27,238 nt of DNA from DATGZX01 sp035296965 (GTDB lineage Bacteria > Planctomycetota > Planctomycetia > Gemmatales > Gemmataceae). The translations under genes were made by a program, and so were the position numbers. The notes below the pieces were generated by a model. It searched no databases. It worked only from the letters and a program-made list of their open reading frames with translations, and was not told where the DNA came from. The stretch lies in NCBI GenBank assembly GCA_035296965.1, contig DATGZX010000221.1, positions 1 through 27,238 of the forward strand. The letters are read 5' to 3'. Shown here one piece after another: positions 7,714 to 14,836 of this stretch (positions are counted from its first letter, which is position 1; every line of letters begins with the position of its first letter).

Positions 7714-8112
7714 ATGGACACAGGTATTCAAGCCGCTCCCGTCTCGAAGAAAATGCTTTGGGCCGGTTGGATTGTTAGCGCTCTGCCGGTATTGATGCTG
7801 ATCGCAAGCGGCGTCGGGAAGTTGATGAAGCCGCCCGTAGTCTTGGAGGGATTCGCTCATCTTGGGTATCCCGAGCACCTTATCCTGGGCCTCGGTATCG
7901 TCGAACTCGGCTGTACTCTTCTCTACGTGCTTCCGCAAACCGCTGTCCTTGGCGCGATCTTGCTTACAGGCTATTTTGGCGGCGCGACCGCCACGCACCT
8001 GCGCATCGGTGAATGGGCGTTCATTTCCCCGGTTGTGCTTGGGATGCTGGCTTGGCTAGGGCTCTACTTGCGCGATGTTCGGCTGCGGGCGCTGGTGCCT
8101 CTTCGAAATTAG
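7714..8112 (+). CDS. DoxX-like membrane protein
   Basis: The 132-aa protein has four hydrophobic segments: about 16-35 (WAGWIVSALPVLMLIASG), 56-76 (LILGLGIVELGCTLLYVL), 79-95 and 105-122. It carries the DoxX-like motif ASGVGKLMKPP near the first helix and GGATATHLRIGEW between helices three and four. The start at 7714 is supported by AAAGGAAC directly upstream. DoxX-like proteins are small inner-membrane proteins linked to redox or quinone functions, often without defined activity. The gene often sits near ECF sigma/DGPF genes, and here it follows that set on the same strand. Confidence 0.85.
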   Translation: MDTGIQAAPVSKKMLWAGWIVSALPVLMLIASGVGKLMKPPVVLEGFAHLGYPEHLILGLGIVELGCTLLYVLPQTAVLGAILLTGYFGGATATHLRIGEWAFISPVVLGMLAWLGLYLRDVRLRALVPLRN

Positions 8113-8215
8113 CTTTGGCAAGCTTGGTAGAGGGCGAAGAATTGGGTAGATAGGGTCTCGCAGTTGGAAGCAGGTACTATAGCAGCGTCACAATCTTGTT
8201 GTTCTGAGGAGGATC

Positions 8216-8563
8216 ATGGCCACTACCAAACGCCGTTACAGTAAAGAGGAATTCGCCCAGCGGGGCGACGCCGTTTACGAGGCAGTCGTCCGCCCCCAAC
8301 TCACATCGGCAGACGACGGCAGGTTCGCAGCCATCGACATCCTGAGCAGCACCTATGAGGTGGACGTGAATGAGATTGAAGCCTGCGACCGATTGCGTGC
8401 TCGCGTTCCCGATGCGCAGATATGGATCGTACGGGTCGGGTCACGGTATGTACATCGTTTCGGCGGACGGGACCGGCGGAGGTTTCTGTTAAATACTACC
8501 GCGTCGATTTCAAGCTTCAGGACCAGCCCCAGAAGTAGGAGATCGCGAGGGGCGCGATGCTAA
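8216..8563 (+). CDS. Small conserved hypothetical protein
   Basis: The protein begins MATTKRRYSKEEFAQRGDAVYE after a strong GAGGAGG ribosome-binding site. It continues AIDILSSTYEVDVNEIEA and DAQIWIVRVGSRYVHRFGG. I recognise this as the pattern of short uncharacterised proteins of about 85-95 residues that occur in planctomycetes and cyanobacteria, often near toxin-antitoxin genes. Here the frame continues about 25 residues past the usual end with an Arg/Ser-rich tail that looks like non-coding sequence, so the 3' end may have lost its stop by a frameshift near 8460-8490. No function can be assigned. Confidence 0.6.
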   Translation: MATTKRRYSKEEFAQRGDAVYEAVVRPQLTSADDGRFAAIDILSSTYEVDVNEIEACDRLRARVPDAQIWIVRVGSRYVHRFGGRDRRRFLLNTTASISSFRTSPRSRRSRGARC

Positions 8564-8720
8564 CGGCTTTGCGCTGGCATGGTTCGCCGCGGCGGCTTTT
8601 GGGTCGGTTGGTGCGGGTACACTTGACTCTCGCAAGCTGACCCGGCATGGACAAGACGGTTCAGTCTGGTAATCTCGAACGCTGGACTGCCGCCAACTTT
8701 GAGCGAGAAAGACGTGGATC

Positions 8721-8981
8721 ATGAATGTCGGGGAAGCGGAAAAGAATTTTATCACTTTAGTGAACAAGGTCTACGCCGAAGGCATCAGTATCGACCTGGA
8801 GCGCGACGACATAGTCATCGCGCGCTTGACGCCGGCCGAGCCACCATCAAGGCTCACGGTGGGAGAGCTGAATGCATTCTTGCACGGTCTTCCCTCGTTG
8901 GGCGAGGATGCCGACGATTTTGCAAAGGACGTACGCGCCATCCGCGCCGAATTTCCTGCGGAGGCCAACCCATGGGACTGA
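8721..8981 (+). CDS. Phd/YefM-like antitoxin (VapB-type partner)
   Basis: The 86-aa protein begins MNVGEAEKNFITLVNKVYAEG and continues IDLERDDIVIARLTP, the dimerising, DNA-binding N-terminal pattern of Phd-type antitoxins. The acidic C-terminal region (GEDADDFAKDVRAIRAE, ending NPWD) is typical of the toxin-binding part. Its stop overlaps the start of the vapC remnant (ATGGGACTGA at 8972-8981), the usual antitoxin-toxin coupling. Because the toxin downstream is gutted, this antitoxin is probably an orphan that may still bind DNA or a related toxin elsewhere. Confidence 0.82.
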   Translation: MNVGEAEKNFITLVNKVYAEGISIDLERDDIVIARLTPAEPPSRLTVGELNAFLHGLPSLGEDADDFAKDVRAIRAEFPAEANPWD

Positions 8982-9142
8982 TGGTTGACATCAACGTCTT
9001 CATCAACAAGGGTTAAATGATCGGCGCTCACGATTTGATTATTGCGGCCACGGCTCGTTACTACGGTCTGCCACTGTTGACCGATAATGCCAATGAGTTT
9101 TCGCGAGTACCTGGCTTGGGTATGCCACCGTATATTTCTTAG
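8972..9142 (+). pseudogene. Internally deleted VapC (PIN-domain) toxin remnant
   Basis: The first 14 codons read MGLMVDINVFINKG, a PIN-domain first strand with its catalytic Asp, and end in TAA (9014-9016). The same frame then continues from ATG 9017 with IGAHDLIIAATARYYGLPLLTDN and EFSRVPGL, the C-terminal third of a VapC toxin, to TAG at 9140-9142. About 80 central residues, including the second acidic cluster, are missing. The two parts lie in one frame separated only by the stop, so one internal deletion plus the stop explains the structure. It is almost certainly inactive as an RNase. Confidence 0.82.
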
Positions 9143-9151
9143 GAGGACCCT

Positions 9152-9367
9152 ATGAGCCGTGAATTTAATGTCGTCATCGAGCGTGACGAGGAAGGGTATC
9201 TCGTCGCCTCAGTCCCGTCGCTGCCGGGTTGTCATACCCAGGCCCGGTCCCTCGACGAACTAATGGACCGGGTGCGGGAGGCGATCGCCCTGTGCCTGGA
9301 AGTGGAGACTGAGTCAGGAGAAGGGTTGGAGTTTGTCGGCGTCCAACGGGTAAGGGTCCCGTCATGA
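9152..9367 (+). CDS. hicB: HicB-family antitoxin
   Basis: The 71-aa protein has the partial RNase-H-like HicB fold: FNVVIERDEEGYLVASVPSLPGC (about 5-27), then QARSLDELMDRVREAIALCLE. The catalytic set of true RNase H is absent, as normal for HicB. An AGGAGG lies just before the ATG at 9152. The stop overlaps the start of hicA (ATGA at 9364-9367), giving an antitoxin-first order. HicB inhibits HicA; this short form has no C-terminal DNA-binding domain, so autoregulation may need another site. Confidence 0.92.
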   Translation: MSREFNVVIERDEEGYLVASVPSLPGCHTQARSLDELMDRVREAIALCLEVETESGEGLEFVGVQRVRVPS

Positions 9368-9591
9368 GCGGCAAATTGCCGGCGTTGACCGGGGCGGAGG
9401 TAATCCGGGCGTTGGAGCGGCAAGGCTTCGTCGTCTTGCGGGTCCGCGCTAGCCACCACTTCTTGCGGCATCCGGACGGTCGCAAGACCGTGGTGCCGGT
9501 GCATGCCGGCGAGACGATCGGGCCGGGGCTTATGAGCAAGATCCTCCGTGACTGCGGCCTAGATCGAGAGCAGTTCCGCAGCCAACTGTAG
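9364..9591 (+). CDS. hicA: HicA-family mRNA interferase toxin
   Basis: The 75-aa protein shows the HicA dsRBD-like pattern: LTGAEVIRALERQGFVVLRVRASHHFLRHPDGR (about 9-41), with the catalytic His inside SHHFLRHP, then VPVHAGETIGPGLMSKILRDCGL. HicA enzymes cut mRNA and tmRNA when not held by HicB. Start and reading frame are fixed by the ATGA overlap with hicB. A weak GC-rich hairpin (9601-9617) follows the stop. All key parts look intact, so unlike the neighbouring vapC this module is probably active. Confidence 0.93.
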   Translation: MSGKLPALTGAEVIRALERQGFVVLRVRASHHFLRHPDGRKTVVPVHAGETIGPGLMSKILRDCGLDREQFRSQL

Positions 9592-9803
9592 TGAAACGGT
9601 CCGGCCAAACCAGCCGGCCAAGTCGGCGGGAAGGATCAACGAGTACCCTGTTAAGGCCCATTCGTTCGCAATAGAACAATCGATGTGCACCGATAGACCA
9701 ACTGACAGGGCCCGATACAATTGGAAGCCCAAGAAATCGGGCAGCAGTGGACGAGACACTCACCGGTGAGCATTTCTGTACACACTCATGCAAGGAGAAA
9801 GGG

Positions 9804-10919
9804 ATGAGCGGCGTACGAGTTCTTGTAGGTACGCGCAAAGGCGCATTCATCCTGAGCGCCGACGGCAAGCGCGAAAAATGGGATGTCAGCGGCCCCCACT
9901 TCGCGGGCTGGGAGATCTACCATCTGAAGGGCTCGCCTGTCGACTCAAATCGGTTGTATGCCTCGCAGTCGAGCGGTTGGTTCGGGCAATTGATGCAACG
10001 GTCCAGCGACGGCGGCAAGACGTGGGAGCCGGTGGGTAACAAATTCGTGTACGACGGCGTTCCCGGCACTCACCAGTGGTATGACGGCACGCCACACCCC
10101 TGGGAGTTCAAGCGCGTCTGGCATCTCGAACCGTCGGTGACCGATCCGGAGACCGTTTACGCCGGCGTGGAGGACGCTGCCATCTTCCGCACGTCCGACG
10201 GCGGGCAGACCTGGCAGGAACTTCCCGGTCTGCGTGGGCACGGCTCTGGGCCGCGCTGGCAACCGGGCGCTGGCGGGATGTGCCTGCACACGATCCTTAT
10301 CGATCCGAGCGATCCCGGCCGGATGTACATTGCCATCTCGGCGGCAGGCGCCTTTCGTACCGACGACGCCGGCAAGACCTGGCGGCCGATCAACCGTGGC
10401 CTAAGGTCCGAACACATCCCCGACCCGACTGCCGAAGTCGGCCACTGCGTGCACCGTATCGCCATGCACCGCTCGCGCCCGGGCGTGCTGTTCATGCAGA
10501 AACACTGGGACGTCATGCGCAGCAACGACGCCGGTGAATCGTGGCAAGAGGTCAGCGGCAACCTGCCGACCGACTTCGGGTTCGCCATCGACGTTCACGC
10601 ACATGAGCCGGAGACCATCTACGTCGTCCCGATCAAGAGCGACTCGGAGCACTATCCGCTCGAAGGCAAGCTACGCGTCTACCGCAGCCGGACCGGCGGC
10701 AACGAGTGGGAACCACTCACGAAGGGTCTGCCGCAAAAGGACTGCTACGTCAACGTGCTCCGCGACGCGATGGCCGTCGACGCGCTCGATTCGTGCGGCG
10801 TCTATTTCGGCACCACCGGCGGTCAGGTCTACGTATCGTCCGATGCCGGAGACAACTGGGCCCCCATTGTCCGCGACCTACCAGCCGTGGTGTCTGTCGA
10901 GGTCCAGACACTGCCATGA
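9804..10919 (+). CDS. Asp-box (BNR/sialidase-like) beta-propeller protein
   Basis: The 371-aa protein has five Asp-box motifs of the S/T-x-D-x-G-x-x-W type: SSDGGKTW (67-74), TSDGGQTW (130-137), TDDAGKTW (186-193), SNDAGESW (240-247) and SSDAGDNW (345-352). They mark successive blades of a propeller like that of sialidases and VPS10. The Arg triad and nucleophile of true sialidases cannot be confirmed, so hydrolase activity is unproven. No signal peptide is evident, suggesting a cytoplasmic protein. The start at 9804 has AAGGAGAAAGGG directly upstream; the frame to 9747 does not. The gene is coupled by ATGA to a MoaD/ThiS-like gene. Confidence 0.85.
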   Translation: MSGVRVLVGTRKGAFILSADGKREKWDVSGPHFAGWEIYHLKGSPVDSNRLYASQSSGWFGQLMQRSSDGGKTWEPVGNKFVYDGVPGTHQWYDGTPHPWEFKRVWHLEPSVTDPETVYAGVEDAAIFRTSDGGQTWQELPGLRGHGSGPRWQPGAGGMCLHTILIDPSDPGRMYIAISAAGAFRTDDAGKTWRPINRGLRSEHIPDPTAEVGHCVHRIAMHRSRPGVLFMQKHWDVMRSNDAGESWQEVSGNLPTDFGFAIDVHAHEPETIYVVPIKSDSEHYPLEGKLRVYRSRTGGNEWEPLTKGLPQKDCYVNVLRDAMAVDALDSCGVYFGTTGGQVYVSSDAGDNWAPIVRDLPAVVSVEVQTLP

Positions 10920-11212
10920 TCCGAATCATCCTCCCGCAACATCTGCGAGCGCTGGCGCATGTTGGCGCTGAGCTGAAGCTGGACGTGGAGGGTAGGCCCA
11001 CGCTGTGCTCAGTCCTCGACGCGCTCGAGGCTCGCTATCCAATGCTGCGCGGAACGATCCGTGACCAGGTCACGCATGCGCGCCGGCCGTTCGTGAGGTT
11101 CTTCGCCTGCGAAGAGGACCTGTCCCATGAACCGCCGAATGCCCTACTTCCGGACGCGGTCGCGTCGGGGGCAGAGCCGTTTTGGGTGGTGGGGGCGATA
11201 GCGGGCGGCTAG
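10916..11212 (+). CDS. MoaD/ThiS-family ubiquitin-like protein
   Basis: The 98-aa protein begins MIRIILPQHLRALAHVGAELKLDVEG and ends in VVGAIAGG, the free C-terminal Gly-Gly used by MoaD and ThiS as a thiocarboxylate sulfur carrier. The central region (TLCSVLDALEARYPML and RDQVTHARRPFVRFFACEEDL) fits the beta-grasp fold. No MoaE, MoeB or ThiF-type activating enzyme is nearby. The start overlaps the stop of the Asp-box gene as ATGA, implying translational coupling. I know this gene pairing from other bacteria but not a demonstrated function for it. Confidence 0.82.
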   Translation: MIRIILPQHLRALAHVGAELKLDVEGRPTLCSVLDALEARYPMLRGTIRDQVTHARRPFVRFFACEEDLSHEPPNALLPDAVASGAEPFWVVGAIAGG

Positions 11213-11277
11213 GCCGGCATCTCGCGTGGCGCAGGCCAGAAGGCGGGCGACCGCGTGACGACACAGTTCTGAGATCT

Positions 11278-12393
11278 TTACGGCACGGAAAGCTCGGCGG
11301 CGCGTGGCCGCATCATGACCTGGGCTGGATTTATGGCCTTGTGCGCCGCCTTGTTCGCGGTGATCTCGAAGGCTCTCGGGACCGATTCGATTCCATTGAG
11401 AATGTGAGTGATCGTAGGCGCCAAGCGCACGCGCCCCGAGGCGACCAACCGGACCGTGTGCTCGAGATGGGCTTGCGTGCTGATGTCCGGGAACATATAG
11501 CGCAGACTGCGTTCGCGAAGGAGATCGATTTCTAGCTGGATCGGACCACCGAACCAAGAGACGCCAATTATCTTTCCGCCCGAGCGCACCGCATCGAGGG
11601 CCTGGAAAAGCGTTTGAGAGCCAGCCAACCCTTGTTTGGGACTCCCGCCCGCGCATTCGAAAACCACATCCGCCCCATTGCCTCCCGTCAGGTCGCGGAT
11701 TGCCGAGACGATATCCCCGGTGCGGGCGTTGAGAGCGTGGTCCGCGCCCAGTTGTCGTGAGACTTGGCAAGATTCCTGGCGAACATCCACTGTTATTAGC
11801 AATCCCGCACCACTCTGGCGGGCGATTTGCAGGCATTCCAAGCCCATGCTGCCCTGGCCGAGAATTACGACCGCATCCCCCATCCGCAGGCGAGCAGTTT
11901 CCACGGCCGCCACGCTGTCGCTCAACGATTGGAGACAGGCGGCCTCGCTATCGGAAATCCGGTCGTCTACCTTTACCAGCGCAATCTCCGGCAAAGAGGC
12001 GATTTCGGCGAAACAACCAGGAAGATCGAAGCCGATGACCGGTCCCTTGCGACACAAGTCACTGCGTTCCGAACGGCAGAGTGGACAAACGGTGCACGGC
12101 AGCTTGGCTCGGGCCGCAACACGATCTCCGGGTTGAAATCGGCTGACCCCGGGGCCGATTTCAAGGATGCGCGCACAGAACTCATGGCCGAAGAGCTGAA
12201 TGGGGGCTTCGGTTTCCAGGCGGCGCTTCACGCGGTCGAAGGCCAGCGTCGGAATTCCTAGCGCAAGTTGAGCCTCCGTGACGCTGGGCTGCACGCAAAG
12301 GGGTTCAACGAGAACCTGACCAGGAGCGCAGATGGGCACCGGCACATCGTCCAAACGCATGTCGTTGAAGCCGTGGAAACGCCAAGCCTTCAT
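11278..12393 (-). CDS. Zinc-dependent alcohol dehydrogenase family protein
   Basis: The 371-aa medium-chain dehydrogenase/reductase has GHE (69-71), a zinc-ligand region typical of the family. Four structural-zinc cysteines lie at 100, 103, 106 and 114, and the nucleotide-binding GQGSMG is at 179-184. The segment LSDSVAAVETARLRMGDAVVILGQG marks the Rossmann entry. It resembles polyol or threonine dehydrogenases; the substrate cannot be read from sequence. The ATG at 12393 is preferred because GGAG lies 9 bases upstream; a GTG at 12411 extends the frame by six residues. It is the last gene of a minus-strand operon with NHL, MFS and SMP-30 genes, so it may oxidise a compound handled by those proteins. 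Confidence 0.88.
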   Translation of the reverse strand: MKAWRFHGFNDMRLDDVPVPICAPGQVLVEPLCVQPSVTEAQLALGIPTLAFDRVKRRLETEAPIQLFGHEFCARILEIGPGVSRFQPGDRVAARAKLPCTVCPLCRSERSDLCRKGPVIGFDLPGCFAEIASLPEIALVKVDDRISDSEAACLQSLSDSVAAVETARLRMGDAVVILGQGSMGLECLQIARQSGAGLLITVDVRQESCQVSRQLGADHALNARTGDIVSAIRDLTGGNGADVVFECAGGSPKQGLAGSQTLFQALDAVRSGGKIIGVSWFGGPIQLEIDLLRERSLRYMFPDISTQAHLEHTVRLVASGRVRLAPTITHILNGIESVPRAFEITANKAAHKAINPAQVMMRPRAAELSVP

Positions 12394-12429
12394 CAGATGA
12401 TTCTCCAGCACAGGTTGCAGCCAGGTCGA

Positions 12430-13488
12430 TCACGGGTTCAAAGCGAGCTTCCCGTCGCACAAAAAGCGCTCTTGCAAGGTGAATTTCTGCAGCGTGTGAC
12501 AGTCAGGCGACACCAGGCCACGGCCAGCGCCTGCCGACATAGTTACTTCGCCCACGTAGATATCGCCTCGTGAATCGACCCAAACATCGTGTGGAGCGAA
12601 AAAGTCCCCAGGACTGGTGGGATTCCGGCCCCCGCCCCAGCGGGCACGGAGCTTACCCTCAAAATCAAAGATGCTCAGCCGGCCGCCCGAAGCATCGGGG
12701 GTAGGGGGGCTCGTTCCTGGCCACATGCCGGCGTGGAAGCCAAGTTCGGCCACATAGACAGTACCTACCCTGTCGATGAAGACCTCGCACGGCCTGGCAA
12801 CATCAGTCCATTCGGCAAGATAGACTCCCTCTGGATTGAACAATTGAATGCGGCTATTCTCCCGATCTGCCACGTACACGGTCCCCTTGCGGTCAACAGC
12901 GATGCCGTGAGGCACGTGAAATTCGCCAGGACCGCTTCCCGGTTTTCCCCAGGAGAGGATGAGCCGGCCATCGGGAGAAAACCTGTGCACTCTTGCGTTT
13001 CCATATCCATCCGTAATGTAGAGATCGCCTTCGGGTGCGAGTGCCAGGTTGGTTGGGAAGTGAAACGGCGGGCCCGCTCGAACGATGGTGCGGTAGTCGA
13101 TACTTGTGGCGCCTGTGTCCGAATGCTGCCCGCTGGTTCCCAGGGTCAGCAGTAGTCTGCCATCCGATGTAAATTTACGCACGGTGTGATCAAGGTCGTC
13201 GATGCAAAAAACGTAGTCGTCTGGGCCAATAAAGATGCCGTGCGGCCGAACGAACATGCCTTCCCCCCATGACCCCAGAAAAACGCCGTCCCGGTCAAAG
13301 ATCACGACGGGATGTTCGCCACGATTGAAAACGAAAGCATGATCCTTGCTGTCGCACGCCACGCCGGCTACTTCCTGCCATGTCCAATCCTTGGGCATGT
13401 GCGCCCATCGGTCGTTTGCTTGGTAACCAAATCCTAAACAAGACTCTGGCAAAGCCGACGGAGAGTCTGCTCGTTTTCCGAGATGCAT
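12430..13488 (-). CDS. NHL-repeat beta-propeller protein
   Basis: The 352-aa protein carries repeated NHL-type blades with the pattern F-x-x-P-x-G-I/L-A followed by Y/V-V-A/T-D: PHGIFIGPDDYVFCIDD, PTNLALAPEGDLYITD, PHGIAVDRKGTVYVADREN and PHDVWVDSRGDIYVGE. The arrangement matches the six-blade propellers related to peptidylglycine alpha-amidating lyase, though lyase activity is not established for bacterial members. No clear signal peptide is visible. It begins 2 bp after the MFS stop, so it is co-translated with the transporter, and the alcohol dehydrogenase follows after 36 bp. It may bind or process the transported compound. Confidence 0.88.
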   Translation of the reverse strand: MHLGKRADSPSALPESCLGFGYQANDRWAHMPKDWTWQEVAGVACDSKDHAFVFNRGEHPVVIFDRDGVFLGSWGEGMFVRPHGIFIGPDDYVFCIDDLDHTVRKFTSDGRLLLTLGTSGQHSDTGATSIDYRTIVRAGPPFHFPTNLALAPEGDLYITDGYGNARVHRFSPDGRLILSWGKPGSGPGEFHVPHGIAVDRKGTVYVADRENSRIQLFNPEGVYLAEWTDVARPCEVFIDRVGTVYVAELGFHAGMWPGTSPPTPDASGGRLSIFDFEGKLRARWGGGRNPTSPGDFFAPHDVWVDSRGDIYVGEVTMSAGAGRGLVSPDCHTLQKFTLQERFLCDGKLALNP

Positions 13489-13490
13489 AA

Positions 13491-14828
13491 TCAGTCCTTT
13501 TTGGAGCTGGGCAACTCAGTTGATTGCTCATCCAGCAGGTCCGGCATCAACCAGGCTATTGCCGCTGCCGGCAAGAACAAGAATCCTGCGTAAAGGAGGG
13601 CTGGTCGGTAATCACCCACCTTTGCAAAGAGGCCGAAAAAGACCGTACCCAGGCCCGCGGCAATGCGGCCGATGTTGAAGCAGAATCCGGCGCCTGTCGT
13701 TCGCAAGAGCGTCGGGAAGAGCGGGGGAAGATACATCGTGAACAAGGCGAATACCCCCTGGCACAGGCCGATCGACGCATACCCATACCATAAATGTTCG
13801 TAATCATGAGGCGCGCTGTAGGTGGCCAGCATCGCCAGGAAATAGGCCAGACAGAGAAATGTGATCGCCCGCCGATAGCCAATCCATCGAGCCAGCCATG
13901 CCGCCAAGAAATTCCCCGCAATCGACGTCCCTATCACCAGCCAAAGCGCCTTGCTGACTAACTGACTCCTTTTGTCGTCGGTCCAACCGGCGAGTTCGGG
14001 AAGATTTCGCAAATGTTGCAGGTACCAGAACCCAAAAGCCCAGTGAGCGGTCAGCGCGAAGGCGCAAACACAAAGCGTCAAGGTCGTGGTGCGCCGTAAC
14101 GGGCCGCGAAACAACTGCAGGAAACCAGGCTCCATGTGGGCAGCCCGCTCTTTGGCGCCCTGCCATTCCTCCGGTTCGGGGACCGCCCGGCGAATCCACA
14201 GCACCAGAAGTGCGGGCAGAACCCCAACCAAAAACACCGTGCGATTCGGAAGGGCATACTCGGCCCGCAGGTAATTCGCCAGGGCCGCCAGCATTATGCC
14301 CAGGTTAACGCCAGTCTGGAGAACCGCGGCCATCCAAGGGCGCCAGCGGCGCGGCCAGGTCTCGGAAAGAAGCGAGGCCCCCACGGCCCATTCCCCGCCG
14401 ATGCCCAAAGCCGCCAGGAATCGAAATAACAGTAGCTGCCACCATGTCTGCGCGAAATACGATAGCCCCGTAAAAAGGGCATAGGTGAGAATGGTCAACA
14501 TCAACGCGCGACTGCGGCCCAGTCGGTCGGCAACGCGGCCGAAGAAACCGCCACCAAGCGCCCAGCCGAACAAGAAGGCAGCCTGGATCCAGGAACTGTA
14601 AAACCCCACCCGCTGATCTTTCGTGTCGGCGACGCCTAACAATTCCGCGACGAAAGGAGTGGCCACCAGCACATAAAGTTGCAAGTCCAGGCCGTCGAAC
14701 AGCCAGCCTAGCCATGCCGCGGCACCGGATTTCCATTGCCGAGCGGAAAGATCTCGCAAACTCCGCGCATCCTGTCCAGGAGCTAGCTCGCTTCTGGACG
14801 GAGCGGGTGAACCGTGATGCGCTGCCAT
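13491..14828 (-). CDS. MFS transporter (AAHS-like)
   Basis: The 445-aa protein has about twelve hydrophobic segments. The cytoplasmic loop motif GGGFFGRVADRLGRSRAL after the second helix is the MFS motif A (G-x-x-x-D-R-x-G-R-R). The first helix has GWLFDGLDLQLYVLVATPF, with the Asp residues characteristic of aromatic-acid/sugar-acid symporters. The stretch ALGIGGEWAVGASLLSETWP continues this similarity. Substrate is probably a small organic acid or sugar acid, by similarity only. It starts 8 bp after the SMP-30 stop and ends 2 bp before the NHL gene, tight operon spacing. Confidence 0.9.
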   Translation of the reverse strand: MAAHHGSPAPSRSELAPGQDARSLRDLSARQWKSGAAAWLGWLFDGLDLQLYVLVATPFVAELLGVADTKDQRVGFYSSWIQAAFLFGWALGGGFFGRVADRLGRSRALMLTILTYALFTGLSYFAQTWWQLLLFRFLAALGIGGEWAVGASLLSETWPRRWRPWMAAVLQTGVNLGIMLAALANYLRAEYALPNRTVFLVGVLPALLVLWIRRAVPEPEEWQGAKERAAHMEPGFLQLFRGPLRRTTTLTLCVCAFALTAHWAFGFWYLQHLRNLPELAGWTDDKRSQLVSKALWLVIGTSIAGNFLAAWLARWIGYRRAITFLCLAYFLAMLATYSAPHDYEHLWYGYASIGLCQGVFALFTMYLPPLFPTLLRTTGAGFCFNIGRIAAGLGTVFFGLFAKVGDYRPALLYAGFLFLPAAAIAWLMPDLLDEQSTELPSSKKD

Positions 14829-14836
14829 GGAGACAA

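Noticed and set aside
9804..10919. A true sialidase assignment for the Asp-box protein
   Set aside because: Asp-boxes are present, but the Arg triad and catalytic Tyr/Glu cannot be identified, and the same motif occurs in many non-sialidase propellers.
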